A stretch of 53,252 nt of DNA from CAZGXI01 sp964529715 (GCA_964529715.1 CAZGXI010000037.1:1-53252); one strand, 5' to 3'; counted from the first letter of the stretch, positions 24,818-33,818 are shown. Numbers and translations: made by a program. The notes: generated by a model from the letters alone, not told the origin.

Positions 24818-27082
24818 TTGCTCAAACTCGAAGATTTCTTCCACCTGCCTCAGGTCGATACCCTGGTCGCGCAGATGATCGCGGACGGGCCGGGGCTGGC
24901 GGTCGTCGCCGGGTTCGACCCGCGCCTGCCGCCGGAACTGTCGGCGAGCAGCGGATTTTTACCCAGTGGGCGCGCCGCCATCTTCCGCATCCTGATGCGC
25001 GAAATGCTGGAAGCGGTCCCCTCGGCGCATTGTGTGGTGATAGCGCGGGATCGGGAGGCCATCCGCGTACCCCGGCAGCTCAAACGTCGCGTGGAGATCG
25101 CCGCAGTAGAACCGCCCCACGCTTACACCGACCGCATCTGGGAAGCCGCCGCTCGCCGCCCCGACCTGCTGGTGATCGACCAGTTGGACCTCGAAAGCGC
25201 CCCGCCGGCGTTCGAGGCCGCAGCGCGCTGGGGCATCAAAGTGTTCTCTCAGGTAGAAACCGTCTTCGCAGGAACGCAAGTGGCCCGGCAGTTTGCGCTT
25301 GACTGGGGCGTATCTCCCGATCATCTCCGCCATCTGGCCTGGGTGCTGGCCGTTCAGCGGCTGCCCGCGCTGTGCCCGCACTGCCGCCGTCCCGCACCGC
25401 CGAGCGACGATCAACGCGCCAGCCTGCGCCTGCTGTTCCCCGACCTGGAGACCCTGATCGCCCCGCAATCGCCCGCCGGGGAAGCCCTCGCCTTCTACCG
25501 GGCAGCCGGGTGTGAGCACTGCCAGAACAGCGGGCGCCAGGGCGACGCCATCGTGTTCGACATCTTTCACGCCGACCCCGACGCGCTCAATCCGTTCGCG
25601 CAGCCCAGCCTGCTCCCGGCAGTGGAATACCTGCTGCGGCTGGCCGCGCAGGGCATTCTGCCGCTGGAAGATGTGCTGCGGTTCGGGTCCGGCCAGTTTC
25701 ACCGCACCTATAACCTGCTGGCTACCAGCCAGCGCGCCCTGGCCGACTCCAACGCCGCGTTAGAGCGCAAACGGGCCGAATTGGAAGCCGCCAACCGCGT
25801 GCTCCAGCAGCGCACGCGGGCGCTGGTCTCGTTCCAGGGCATCGGGCAGGCGTTGATCACCTCGACCGACCTGGACGATCTGGCCGCGCGCATCTGCCGT
25901 CACACCGCCGACCTGTGCGGCGCAGACCGGGCCATCCTGTATCTGCTGCGCCCGCCCGATCAGGCCGACGTGCTGGCGGTGGTCGGCTGGAATCCGGGGC
26001 TGCTGCACCGTTCACTGGATCAGGCGATGGTGTTGCGGGCCGGCGGGGCGTCGAACGAGCCGAAGCCGTTCAACCAGTGGCCACCCGGCATCTTGGCCCG
26101 CACGCCGGATGTGGAAGGCGCGGCCCTGCGCGCCGGGTTGTCGGTGCCGCTCATCGCGCAGAATGAGCAGATCGGGCTGCTGATCGTCCACTCCACGCAG
26201 AAGGCGCGCTTCGCGCCGGGCGAGGTCTCGCTGCTCCAGACCTTCGCCAGCCAGGCCGCCCTGGCGATCCAGCGAGCCGGGCTGATCGAAAAGCTGCGCA
26301 CCAAGATCGCCTTGCTGGAAGCGGCCCAGGCCGAACTGGCCCAGAAAGAGCGCATCGAGCACGAACTGGAACTGGCCCGTCAGGTGCAGCAGAGCGTGCT
26401 GCCGCGCACCTTTCCACAGCTAGCCGGCTATCGCTTTGCCGCGCACAACGAACCGGCCCGGCAGGTCGGCGGCGACTTTTATGACGTGATCCAGATCGAC
26501 GCGGAGACCTTCGGCGTGGCGGTGGCAGACGTTTCGGACAAAGGGATGCCTTCGGCGCTCTACATGGCCCTGACGCGCAGCCTGCTGCGCGCCGAGGCCC
26601 GCCGGGAATGTTCCCCGCGCGAAGTACTCGCGCGCGTGAACAAGCTGCTGCTGGAACTGACCGAGCCGAACATGTTCGTCACGGTGTTCTACGGCGTGGT
26701 GGACTGCGCCACGCGGCAGATGACTTACGCCCGCGCGGGCCACGACCGCCCGCTCCTGCTGCGTGGGGGCGTCACCCAGGAATTGGGCGGGCAGGGGACG
26801 GCGCTGGGCCTGTTTGAGAGCAGCTTCCTGCGCCTGACGGAAGAACAGGTAGACCTGGCTCCCGGCGACCGTTTGGTGCTTTACACCGACGGCCTGACCG
26901 ACGTCCTCTCGCCAGAAGGCAAGCCTTTCGAGCGCCAGGCGTTGAAAGACCTGCTGTGCGCCTGCGCCGCGCTGCCGCTAAACCTGCTCTGTTCCGCCGT
27001 CTTCGCCCGCCTGACCGCCTACCAGGGCAGCGCCGAGCAGTACGACGACATGACCATGCTGGTGCTGGAAGTCGAAGCCTGA
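24818..27082 (+). CDS. Degenerate GspE/PilB-like domain fused to GAF and SpoIIE/RsbU phosphatase
   Basis: A 754-residue protein. Residues about 20-255 follow the C-terminal half of type II secretion/pilus ATPases: a broken Walker A (GFLPSGRA, arginine for lysine), a Walker B/Asp-box-like RRPDLLVIDQLDLESAPP, then LAVQRLPALCPHCRR and GCEHCQNSGRQGD, the conserved zinc tetracysteine (186-189, 232-235). A coiled coil (about 305-345), a GAF domain (about 345-490), another coiled coil and a PP2C-type SpoIIE phosphatase follow. The phosphatase has metal-binding motifs GGDFYD, VADVSDKG, YTDGLTD and QYDDMTM. It probably dephosphorylates an anti-sigma antagonist. The TTG start, with AAAGG nine bases upstream, is the best available. 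The ATPase-like part is likely inactive and may sense or scaffold. Confidence 0.8.
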   Translation: MLKLEDFFHLPQVDTLVAQMIADGPGLAVVAGFDPRLPPELSASSGFLPSGRAAIFRILMREMLEAVPSAHCVVIARDREAIRVPRQLKRRVEIAAVEPPHAYTDRIWEAAARRPDLLVIDQLDLESAPPAFEAAARWGIKVFSQVETVFAGTQVARQFALDWGVSPDHLRHLAWVLAVQRLPALCPHCRRPAPPSDDQRASLRLLFPDLETLIAPQSPAGEALAFYRAAGCEHCQNSGRQGDAIVFDIFHADPDALNPFAQPSLLPAVEYLLRLAAQGILPLEDVLRFGSGQFHRTYNLLATSQRALADSNAALERKRAELEAANRVLQQRTRALVSFQGIGQALITSTDLDDLAARICRHTADLCGADRAILYLLRPPDQADVLAVVGWNPGLLHRSLDQAMVLRAGGASNEPKPFNQWPPGILARTPDVEGAALRAGLSVPLIAQNEQIGLLIVHSTQKARFAPGEVSLLQTFASQAALAIQRAGLIEKLRTKIALLEAAQAELAQKERIEHELELARQVQQSVLPRTFPQLAGYRFAAHNEPARQVGGDFYDVIQIDAETFGVAVADVSDKGMPSALYMALTRSLLRAEARRECSPREVLARVNKLLLELTEPNMFVTVFYGVVDCATRQMTYARAGHDRPLLLRGGVTQELGGQGTALGLFESSFLRLTEEQVDLAPGDRLVLYTDGLTDVLSPEGKPFERQALKDLLCACAALPLNLLCSAVFARLTAYQGSAEQYDDMTMLVLEVEA

Positions 27083-27086
27083 GCGA

Positions 27087-27515
27087 TCAAGTCGGGCAGA
27101 CAGCCTGCACCTGTTGTGCGCGGCGCGCGCTGCCCTGGCCGAGCTTGCGCAGGGCGCGGGCGGCCTCGGCCAGCCCGATCCGGTCGGCGGCGACTTCATA
27201 AAAGGCGCAGGCGCTCTGTTCCAGGCGCAGCGCGTCGGTGGGCGTCAGCGGTGCGGATGGGGCAGTTTCCACCAGCGTCGCCAGGTCTGCGCCGAGTGAC
27301 AATCCCTGGATCGGCTCCAGGATCATCTCTGTCACCATCTCGCGGCGCAGCCGTTCCAGCAACTTGAGGCGTCTGGCACCGTCCCCGGCCAGGTCACGGT
27401 AGACCTGCTGCGCCGCACCTATCTGCGCGCCTGCCTGCGCCTCGTAACGGCGGGCCAGGCTTTCTTCCAGCTGGATCGCCGCCTCGAACACTGCCCCAAA
27501 CGTCCCAAGCTGCAT
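27087..27515 (-). CDS. Small all-helical protein, possibly ferritin-like; function unknown
   Basis: A 142-residue, predicted all-alpha protein. Two similar helical stretches, FEAAIQLEESLARRYEAQAG near the start and ALRLEQSACAFYEVAADRIG near the end, resemble the paired helices of rubrerythrin/ferritin-like bundles. However, the E-x-x-H metal ligands are not evident, so iron binding is doubtful. The ATG at 27513-27515 is preceded by GGAGG at eight bases. It ends the catabolic operon, 68 bases after the semialdehyde dehydrogenase, and converges on the phosphatase gene with a four-base gap. Confidence 0.65.
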   Translation of the reverse strand: MQLGTFGAVFEAAIQLEESLARRYEAQAGAQIGAAQQVYRDLAGDGARRLKLLERLRREMVTEMILEPIQGLSLGADLATLVETAPSAPLTPTDALRLEQSACAFYEVAADRIGLAEAARALRKLGQGSARRAQQVQAVCPT

Positions 27516-27544
27516 AATGTCGGCCTCCCTAATCATGACTCGAA

Positions 27545-27570
27545 CAGGGACACGGTATGCCGTATCCCTG
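27545..27570. repeat. Palindromic intergenic repeat, GGGACACGG type
   Basis: A near-perfect palindrome with outer arms CAGGGA and TCCCTG and core ACGGTATGCCGT, lying between the dehydrogenase and the small helical-protein gene. It belongs with the repeats at 37298-37327 and 47196-47223. Confidence 0.6.
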
Positions 27571-27583
27571 CCAGCGTTTTTCC

Positions 27584-29038
27584 TCAGAACCAGCGGGTGA
27601 TCACCACCTTGCGGTCGGTGAAGAAGTTGATGCCGTCGAAGCCCTGACCATGCAGGTCTCCAAAGAACGAGTCCTTCATCCCGCCGAAGGGGAATGATGC
27701 AATCGGCGCGGCCACACCGACGTTGATCCCGATGTTGCCGCACCGCGCCCGATACTGAAACTCGCGCGCCCACCTGCCGCTGGCGGTGAAGATCGAAGCG
27801 GCGTTGCCGAAGCGGCTGCGCTCCATGATCGCCAGCGCCGCGTCGAAATCGTCCACCGGCATGAGGCCCAACACCGGGCCGAAAATCTCCTCCTGCACGA
27901 TGGTCATATCCGGCGTCACCGCGTCAAAGATCGTCGGGCCAACAAAGAAGCCGTTGGGGTTGCCGTGCACGGTCACGTTGCGCCCGTCCAGCAGCAGCCC
28001 GGCTCCCGCTTTCACCCCCTGATCGATATAGTTCAAGATACGCTCGCGCGCCCTGGCGGAGATCACCGGCCCCATCTGGGTCTGCGGGTCCAGGCCGTCG
28101 CCCACGCGCAGCCTGCCCGCCGCCTCGACCAGCGCCGCCTTGAGCGGTTCGTAGCAGTCGCCCACCGCCAGCACCACCGACCCGGCCAGGCAACGCTGCC
28201 CGGCATTGCCGAACGCCGAGGTGATGATCGCCCCGACGGTTTGTCTGAGCGGCGCGTCGGGCATGACGACCAGGAAGTTCTTGGCCCCGCCCTGGCACTG
28301 CGCCCGCTTGCCGTGCGCGGCGGCAGTCTGGTAGACATGCCGGGCGACCGGCGTCGAACCGACGAACGACACCCCTACCACGTCGGGATGCTCCAACAAT
28401 GCCTGCGCGGCATCTTTGTCGCCGTGCACCAGGTTAACCACGCCGGGCGGCAGGTCGGCCTCCTCCATTAGTTCAAACAGCCGCGTCTGGGTCAAGGGAG
28501 TCTGTTCCGACGGCTTGACGACATAGGTGTTGCCACATGCCACCGCGTAGGGCAGGAACCAGAACGGCACCATCGCCGGGAAGTTGAACGGCGCGATGCA
28601 GCAGAACACGCCAAGCGGCTGCCGGATGGCTGACTCATCGATGCCCTGCGCCACATCTTCCAGGTTGTAGCCCATCATCAGCGTCGGGATGCCCGCCGCG
28701 CCCTCGACATTCTCAATCGCCCGCCGGACCTCGCCGCGCGCCTCGTCCAGAATCTTGCCATTCTCCTGGGTAACAAGGCGCGCCAGCTCCTCGAAGTGGT
28801 CTTCCATCACGCCCTTGAGCCGGAACATGGCGCGGGCGCGGGTATAGGGCGGCGTCTCGCGCCACTCCTGAAAGGCTTCCCGCGCCGCCTGCACTGCCCG
28901 ATCCACCTCGGCGGCAGTGGAAAGCGGCACCTGCGCCAGCGCCTGACCCGTCGCCGGGTTGATCACGTCCAACGTTCGGCCCGCTTCCGACGCGACCCAC
29001 TCCCCACCGATGTAGTTTTGAATCGTCCTGACAGTCAT
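27584..29038 (-). CDS. mmsA: CoA-acylating methylmalonate-semialdehyde dehydrogenase (MmsA/IolA type)
   Basis: A 484-residue aldehyde dehydrogenase with catalytic C283 in FGNAGQRCLAG. The position that is a general-base glutamate in ordinary ALDHs is Q249 (QGGAKNFLVVMPDA). This substitution marks the methylmalonate-semialdehyde branch, where CoA rather than water takes the acyl group. FNFPAMVPFWFLPYAVACGN is also typical of that branch. The expected reaction is malonate or methylmalonate semialdehyde to acetyl- or propionyl-CoA with NADH and CO2. GAGG lies eight bases before the ATG. In this operon it may be the final step of the pathway, as IolA is in inositol breakdown. Confidence 0.88.
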   Translation of the reverse strand: MTVRTIQNYIGGEWVASEAGRTLDVINPATGQALAQVPLSTAAEVDRAVQAAREAFQEWRETPPYTRARAMFRLKGVMEDHFEELARLVTQENGKILDEARGEVRRAIENVEGAAGIPTLMMGYNLEDVAQGIDESAIRQPLGVFCCIAPFNFPAMVPFWFLPYAVACGNTYVVKPSEQTPLTQTRLFELMEEADLPPGVVNLVHGDKDAAQALLEHPDVVGVSFVGSTPVARHVYQTAAAHGKRAQCQGGAKNFLVVMPDAPLRQTVGAIITSAFGNAGQRCLAGSVVLAVGDCYEPLKAALVEAAGRLRVGDGLDPQTQMGPVISARARERILNYIDQGVKAGAGLLLDGRNVTVHGNPNGFFVGPTIFDAVTPDMTIVQEEIFGPVLGLMPVDDFDAALAIMERSRFGNAASIFTASGRWAREFQYRARCGNIGINVGVAAPIASFPFGGMKDSFFGDLHGQGFDGINFFTDRKVVITRWF

Positions 29039-29060
29039 CTTTTGTGCCTCGTTGACATGG

Positions 29061-29150
29061 GATACAGATGACACCGATGAAGACGGATTTTCACGGATCA
29101 ATCCTAATTGAAATCTGCGTCCATCCGCTGCATCTGCGGCATCTGTGTAC
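29061..29150. repeat. Imperfect inverted repeat of 'ACAGATG / CATCTGT' units
   Basis: The left side reads ATACAGATGACACCGATGAA and on into ACGGATTTTCACGGATC. The right side contains AAATCTGCGTCCATCCGC and GGCATCTGTGTAC, the approximate reverse complement. Elements of this 'cacggat/cagatg' kind occur dispersed between genes in many environmental genomes. It fills the gap between the transketolase and dehydrogenase genes. Confidence 0.55.
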
Positions 29151-29155
29151 GTTTT

Positions 29156-30097
29156 CTACCGCTTGCGCCGCAAGACCCGCTGCGCCGCCGCAATCACGTC
29201 GGCGACGGACATACCCCAAGCGTCCATCAGCGTGTCGGGATCGGGACCGGTCTCCGCGAAGGTGTCGTTCAGGCCGACGTACTCGATGGGTACAGGACGG
29301 CAACGCCCCAACGCCTCCGCAACCGCGCCGCCCAACCCGCCCAGGATGCTGTGTTCTTCGGCAGTGACGACCGCGCCGGTTTCCTCGGCGGCCTGGGCCA
29401 GCAGGTCGGCGTCCAGCGGCTTGATCGTGTGAATGGCGATCACGCGGGCATGGATGCCCTGCTTTGCCAGCGCATTTGCCGCCAGAAGGCAACGTGCTAC
29501 CAGGCTGCCCGTCCCGACCAGGGTCACATCGCCGCCCTGCCGCAGCGTGACGCCTTTCCCCAGTTCGACCGTGTGCGAGTCGTCGAACACGTCTGGCACC
29601 TCGGCGCGGCTGATGCGCATATAGACCGGTCCCTCGTATTCCGCGATGACGGGGACCATCTTCGCCGCCTCGACATTATCCGCCGGGGAGACGACCAGCA
29701 TGTTCGGCATGGCGCGCATGATCGCTACGTCGTTGACGGCGAAGTGCGTCGGGCCGTCCTTGTAGTCGGACACGCCCGCGTAGCCGCCAATCAGCTTGAC
29801 GTTCGCGCCGGCGTAGGCTACGCAGGTGCGAATCTGCTCGCAGGCGCGCAACGTGAGCAGGGCAGCGAACGTGCTGACGAACGGGATTTTGCCACCCAAC
29901 GCCATCCCCACCCCGACGTTGACCATCGAGGCTTCCGTGACGCCCAGGTTGAAGAAGCGGTCTGGGTAGCGTCTGGCAAAAAAGCTGGTGAGCGTAGAGG
30001 AAGACACGTCGGCATCCAGCACCACCACGTTGGGGTTGACCTCGCCGTAAGCGGCCAGGGATTCCCCAAACGCCTGCCGTTGCGGTTTTTGAGCCAT
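29156..30097 (-). CDS. Transketolase, C-terminal subunit
   Basis: A 313-residue protein with the pyrimidine-binding and C-terminal domains of a transketolase. It contains LGVTEASMVNVGVGMAL (with the catalytic glutamate expected in GVTEASM), the SPADNVEA strand and the swivel domain with AEEHSILGGLGGAVAE. Together with the adjacent N-terminal subunit it makes one full-length enzyme moving two-carbon ketol units between sugars. GGGAGG eight bases before the ATG lies inside the end of the N-terminal gene, and only two bases separate them, so synthesis is coupled. Split transketolases are common outside central metabolism, as in specialised sugar-degradation operons. Confidence 0.92.
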   Translation of the reverse strand: MAQKPQRQAFGESLAAYGEVNPNVVVLDADVSSSTLTSFFARRYPDRFFNLGVTEASMVNVGVGMALGGKIPFVSTFAALLTLRACEQIRTCVAYAGANVKLIGGYAGVSDYKDGPTHFAVNDVAIMRAMPNMLVVSPADNVEAAKMVPVIAEYEGPVYMRISRAEVPDVFDDSHTVELGKGVTLRQGGDVTLVGTGSLVARCLLAANALAKQGIHARVIAIHTIKPLDADLLAQAAEETGAVVTAEEHSILGGLGGAVAEALGRCRPVPIEYVGLNDTFAETGPDPDTLMDAWGMSVADVIAAAQRVLRRKR

Positions 30098-30099
30098 CG

Positions 30100-30939
30100 C
30101 TACGCCCTCCCTTCCAACAGTTCGGTCCGCGCCTGGGCGTATTCCTGTTCATTGGGAACCGCGCCGTGCCATTTGGCCGTGTTCTCCATAAAAGATACGC
30201 CTTTGCCTTTGGTGGTGTGCGCCAGGATCACCACCGGCAGGCTGTGAATCTGCTGCGCGGCGTCCAGGGCGTCGAGCACCTGGCGCAGATCGTGACCGTT
30301 GATCTCGATCACAGCAAAGCCGAACGCCTTCCACTTGTCTACGAGGGGTTCCAGCGGCATGATGTCATGCGCCGCGCCGTCTAACTGCACGTCGTTGTAA
30401 TCCATGAGCACGGTTACTTCGCTGGTGCGATACTTGGCAGCGGTCATCGCGCCCTCCCAGGCAACGCCTGACTGCATATCGCCGTCGCTCATCATCACGT
30501 AGATGTGATAGCGCGGGCCGCCAAGCCGCTGCGCCAGCGCCATCCCCACCGCGACCGACAGGCCGTGTCCCAGGAAGCCGGAGGACATCTCCACGCCCGG
30601 CGTCTTGAGGCGGTCCGGGTGGCCCTGCAAATGCGCACCCAGATGGCCCCACAACTTGAGATCATCTTCTGGGAAGAACCCTCGCCGCGCCAGCGCCACA
30701 TAAAGCGCCGCCGCTGCGTGCCCCTTGCTCAGCAGAAAGCGGTCGCGCTCCGGCCATTTCGGGTCGGCAGGATCGATCTTGAGATGATGAAAGTACAGCG
30801 CGGCCAGCATTTCCGCCGCCGAAAACGACCCGCCGGGATGCCCGGCCTTGCGCCGATACACCATGTCCAGCACGCCCAGGCGTATCTGGCGGGCCTCCTC
30901 CTGCAACTGCGCGATCAGCGCCTCGCTATGTTGGTGCAT
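30100..30939 (-). CDS. Transketolase, N-terminal (thiamine diphosphate-binding) subunit
   Basis: A 279-residue subunit binding thiamine diphosphate. Landmarks are RKAGHPGGSFSAAEMLAALY, RDRFLLSKGHAAAALYVAL, GFLGHGLSVAVGMAL and the cofactor motif MSDGDMQSGVAWEGAMTAAK with a following DYN. The usual GDGExxEG is altered to SDGDMQSG, as in many split transketolases. GGGAG lies eight bases before the ATG at 30937-30939. It follows the TIM-barrel gene by 67 bases. Confidence 0.92.
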   Translation of the reverse strand: MHQHSEALIAQLQEEARQIRLGVLDMVYRRKAGHPGGSFSAAEMLAALYFHHLKIDPADPKWPERDRFLLSKGHAAAALYVALARRGFFPEDDLKLWGHLGAHLQGHPDRLKTPGVEMSSGFLGHGLSVAVGMALAQRLGGPRYHIYVMMSDGDMQSGVAWEGAMTAAKYRTSEVTVLMDYNDVQLDGAAHDIMPLEPLVDKWKAFGFAVIEINGHDLRQVLDALDAAQQIHSLPVVILAHTTKGKGVSFMENTAKWHGAVPNEQEYAQARTELLEGRA

Positions 30940-31006
30940 ACGTGCTGCTCCCTTGTACAGTTTACGGTCGGGGCGGCTCATGCATCGCTCCGACGATGTT
31001 GAAAAC

Positions 31007-31999
31007 TCACACCCCTAGCGCCGCGAAGACCTGGTCCGACAGGAGCTTGAGGTTCGCCATCGGATCGGTGCCATTCAGATTTGCCAGGATGCCAGCGCGG
31101 TCCAGCTTTTCTGCGAGGGCGACATAGCGCCGGATGTTGGTCACACTCTGCTGAACCGCCTGAACCGGGTCGCCGCGCGGGGAGATGATGTCGATGGAAT
31201 ACCAGCCGGTGTAATTCACCTCGCGCAGCCAGAAAACCAGTTCCAGCATTTCCCAAAAGCGCAGCGTGCCGGGGATCATGTCCCAGTCCCACTCGCCGTA
31301 GTTGTCGTTGAAGTGGATCAGGTCCAGGCGACCCTCGCGCTGCAAGAGCACCGCCGTCTGAGCCACGTTTTCGTAGGCGAACAGGCCGTGTCCCACGTCC
31401 AGCAGCACACCCACATTCGGGCGCGCCACCTTCGTCAAGATCCACAGCGTGCGCGCGGCGTTGTCGAACAGCAAATGCGTGCGCGGCTCTTTGGGCTTGT
31501 ACTCGATGCAGATGCGTACATCTGGCACGGCGTCGGCGCAGGTCTGCAAGCCTTCTACGACCCCGTCGATCTGCCGGGCATAGTTCACCTCGAAGGGGTA
31601 GTCGAAGCCGTCCTGCCCCGGCCACAGACTGACGAGCTGGCAGCCGAGCACTTTGGCCGTCTTCATGCCCTGGGTGATCACGTCGGCGGCGTCCCGACGG
31701 ATGGCCGGGTCGGGATTGCTCAGCGAGCCAAGCGCCCACTTGCCGTCGCCCCACACGTTCATCGAGACGTTGGCGCACGCCAGCCCGACCTCGTCCAGCA
31801 GGGCACGAATGGCCGGAGCAGTGTCCTCATTGACCAACCCCCGGAAATTGAGTTCCACGCCGTTCAATCCCTCGATCTGCGCGGCAGCGCGAATGCGCTC
31901 CTCCGGCGTGCGTGGAGCATGGTAGCCTTTCGGGTTGTAGCGGTCGGCGTTGGGGCTGAACGGCCCCAGGTGAGATGCGATTCGGATGGTGTCGCTCAT
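31007..31999 (-). CDS. TIM-barrel sugar isomerase/epimerase (xylose isomerase-like, AP endonuclease 2 fold)
   Basis: A 330-residue barrel. Likely metal-binding residues sit at strand ends: ICIEYKPKEPR (glutamate), VLLDVGHG (aspartate, histidine), LIHFNDNYGEWDWD (histidine, aspartates) and SIDIISPRG. The EYKPKEP segment and the LWPGQDGFDYPF loop resemble rhamnose- and xylose-isomerase-like enzymes and also IolE-type dehydratases. The reaction could be ketose-aldose isomerisation, epimerisation or dehydration. It starts two bases after the stop of the ThDP-enzyme gene, with GAGGA upstream inside that gene. Confidence in the fold is high, in the substrate none. Confidence 0.82.
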   Translation of the reverse strand: MSDTIRIASHLGPFSPNADRYNPKGYHAPRTPEERIRAAAQIEGLNGVELNFRGLVNEDTAPAIRALLDEVGLACANVSMNVWGDGKWALGSLSNPDPAIRRDAADVITQGMKTAKVLGCQLVSLWPGQDGFDYPFEVNYARQIDGVVEGLQTCADAVPDVRICIEYKPKEPRTHLLFDNAARTLWILTKVARPNVGVLLDVGHGLFAYENVAQTAVLLQREGRLDLIHFNDNYGEWDWDMIPGTLRFWEMLELVFWLREVNYTGWYSIDIISPRGDPVQAVQQSVTNIRRYVALAEKLDRAGILANLNGTDPMANLKLLSDQVFAALGV

Positions 32000-32000
32000 C

Positions 32001-33803
32001 TTAAATGCGTTCCTCAGCTCTCTCTTTTTCGTAGACGGCGCGGCGCTGCGTGAAGTAGCCCGGCACGGGCACGTCCCACCAGCCGGGGGCAATGCCGCCG
32101 GAAGTGCCGAAGGTCATGTCGATCATGATCTCCACGACGGCAGGCCTGTGCAACCGCAAGGCTTCCTCTACAGCAGGGGCGACCTCGTCCGGGCGGAAGA
32201 TGCGCACGGCGTGCGCGCCGAACGCCCTGGCGGCATCCGCAAGGTGGGGTGTGACCGGTTGTCCAGCGCGCTCGAACATGGTGGCGTAGACCGTCTCCTC
32301 GCCGTAGGCGATGGTTTGCAGGTCGCGGATAGCCTGCCAGCCCTGGTTATTGAAGATCACGGCGACGGCGGGCAGGTCGTATTGCACGGCGGTGGCGATC
32401 TCCTGGAAGGTCATCAAGAAGTCGCCGTCGCCCACCAGCGCCACGACAGGCGTCTCCGGTTTCGCCAGACTCGCACCCAGCGCCGCCGGATAAGACCAGC
32501 CCATCGTGCTGAAGCCGCCTGCCGAAAGGTACGTGCGCGGCCTGGTGAACGGCATTTCCTGGAACACCTGTGCCTGGATATTGCCCGACGAGGTGAAAAC
32601 CAGGCTTTCCGGCGGCAGCACGCGGCGAATCTCGGCAATGGCGCGGCCCATCGTCACCGGCACACCGTCCGACTCGCGCGTCTGCTGCCCGTGTCTGAAC
32701 CAGACCTGCACCTGCTCGGCGATTTCCTGGGTATAAGGCGCGTCCTGCCAGGGGCGCGGCTGCGCCAGATCACGCACGGCAGAAAGCAGCCCGCCCAGCA
32801 CCGCTTGCGCATCGCCAACGATGCCGACCTCGACGGGATAGTTCTTGCCGATCTCGAACGGGTCGATGTCAACGTGGATTAGCTTCGTAGGCGGGATGCT
32901 AAACGACGCGCCGGGCCGGTAGGACGAAGTGGCCTTGTCGGCGAAGCGCACCCCTACTGCCAGGATCACGTCGGCGTTGACGGTCATGTGGTTGCCACAG
33001 GTCGTCCCATTCGCGCCCATGTGCCAGGCATAGAGTGGATGATCCTCCGGGAAGGCGCTCTTGCCTTGCATGGTCGTCACGACGCACGCCCCCAGGTGCT
33101 CGGCCAGAGCCAACAGTTCGGCCTCTGCACCGGAGAGCAGCACGCCGCCCCCGGCCACAATCACCGGGCGCTGGGCGTTTAGCAGCAAACGCGCCGCACG
33201 CAGGATCGCCGTCGCGTCCCCGGCAGGCCGGTCATGGGGACGGCGGGACTGCGGATCGGGCAGGGCATCCAGTTCGACCGAGTCGGCCTGCACGTCCATC
33301 GGCAGCGTGATCAGCGCCGGGCCGGGCCGCCCGGTGCGCATGACGTTGAACGCCTGTCCCACCGCGCGGGGGAGCTGCGCCGCGTCGTCGATATGCCAGA
33401 TGCGCTTGACCACCGGTTCCAGCAGGCGTGGGAAGTCGGACCAACGCTGGCGCTCGATTTCCTGCAACACGCCGACGCCACGCATGTAGGTGTGCGTTTC
33501 GCCGATCAGCAGCAACAATGGGATCGAGTCCACATAGGCTGTTGCCAGCCCGATGGCCGTGTTGGCCGCGCCCGCGCCGATGGATGTGAACACGGCCAGC
33601 GGTTCGCCCCTGGCGCGGAAGTAGCCGTCGGCCATGTGGACGGCGGCCTGTTCGTGGCGCGGCATAATCACCCGGATACGGTCCTGGCAACGGCGTAGGG
33701 CATCCATCAGCGCCAGATTGCCGTGCCCCGGAATGCCGATGGCATAAGGCACGCCCTCACGCGCCAGCATTTCCACAACGATTTGTGAGCCTGTGAATTC
33801 CAT
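32001..33803 (-). CDS. Thiamine diphosphate-dependent enzyme, acetolactate synthase-like
   Basis: A 600-residue protein with three domains: pyrimidine-binding (about 1-170, active-site glutamate in MPRHEQAAVHMADGY), central (about 195-330) and pyrophosphate-binding (about 370-555, GDGDFLMTF ... NNQGW). The tail APGWWDVPVPGYF is unlike acetohydroxyacid synthases. Related family members cleave or join carbon chains (acetolactate synthase, glyoxylate carboligase, IolD ring hydrolase, sulfoacetaldehyde acetyltransferase). With the Gfo/Idh dehydrogenase, the barrel enzyme and the MmsA-like enzyme an IolD-like role is one possibility, but kinase, IolB and aldolase genes are absent. AAGGA lies seven bases before the ATG. 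Confidence 0.83.
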   Translation of the reverse strand: MEFTGSQIVVEMLAREGVPYAIGIPGHGNLALMDALRRCQDRIRVIMPRHEQAAVHMADGYFRARGEPLAVFTSIGAGAANTAIGLATAYVDSIPLLLLIGETHTYMRGVGVLQEIERQRWSDFPRLLEPVVKRIWHIDDAAQLPRAVGQAFNVMRTGRPGPALITLPMDVQADSVELDALPDPQSRRPHDRPAGDATAILRAARLLLNAQRPVIVAGGGVLLSGAEAELLALAEHLGACVVTTMQGKSAFPEDHPLYAWHMGANGTTCGNHMTVNADVILAVGVRFADKATSSYRPGASFSIPPTKLIHVDIDPFEIGKNYPVEVGIVGDAQAVLGGLLSAVRDLAQPRPWQDAPYTQEIAEQVQVWFRHGQQTRESDGVPVTMGRAIAEIRRVLPPESLVFTSSGNIQAQVFQEMPFTRPRTYLSAGGFSTMGWSYPAALGASLAKPETPVVALVGDGDFLMTFQEIATAVQYDLPAVAVIFNNQGWQAIRDLQTIAYGEETVYATMFERAGQPVTPHLADAARAFGAHAVRIFRPDEVAPAVEEALRLHRPAVVEIMIDMTFGTSGGIAPGWWDVPVPGYFTQRRAVYEKERAEERI

Positions 33804-33818
33804 GGCCCTATCCTTGCC

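Noticed and set aside
29156..30939. Sulfoquinovose transketolase (sulfo-TK) pathway
   Set aside because: The split transketolase and an isomerase would fit, but no sulfoquinovosidase or sulfosugar-specific gene is present, and the Gfo/Idh and ThDP enzymes are not expected. Kept only as something to exclude.
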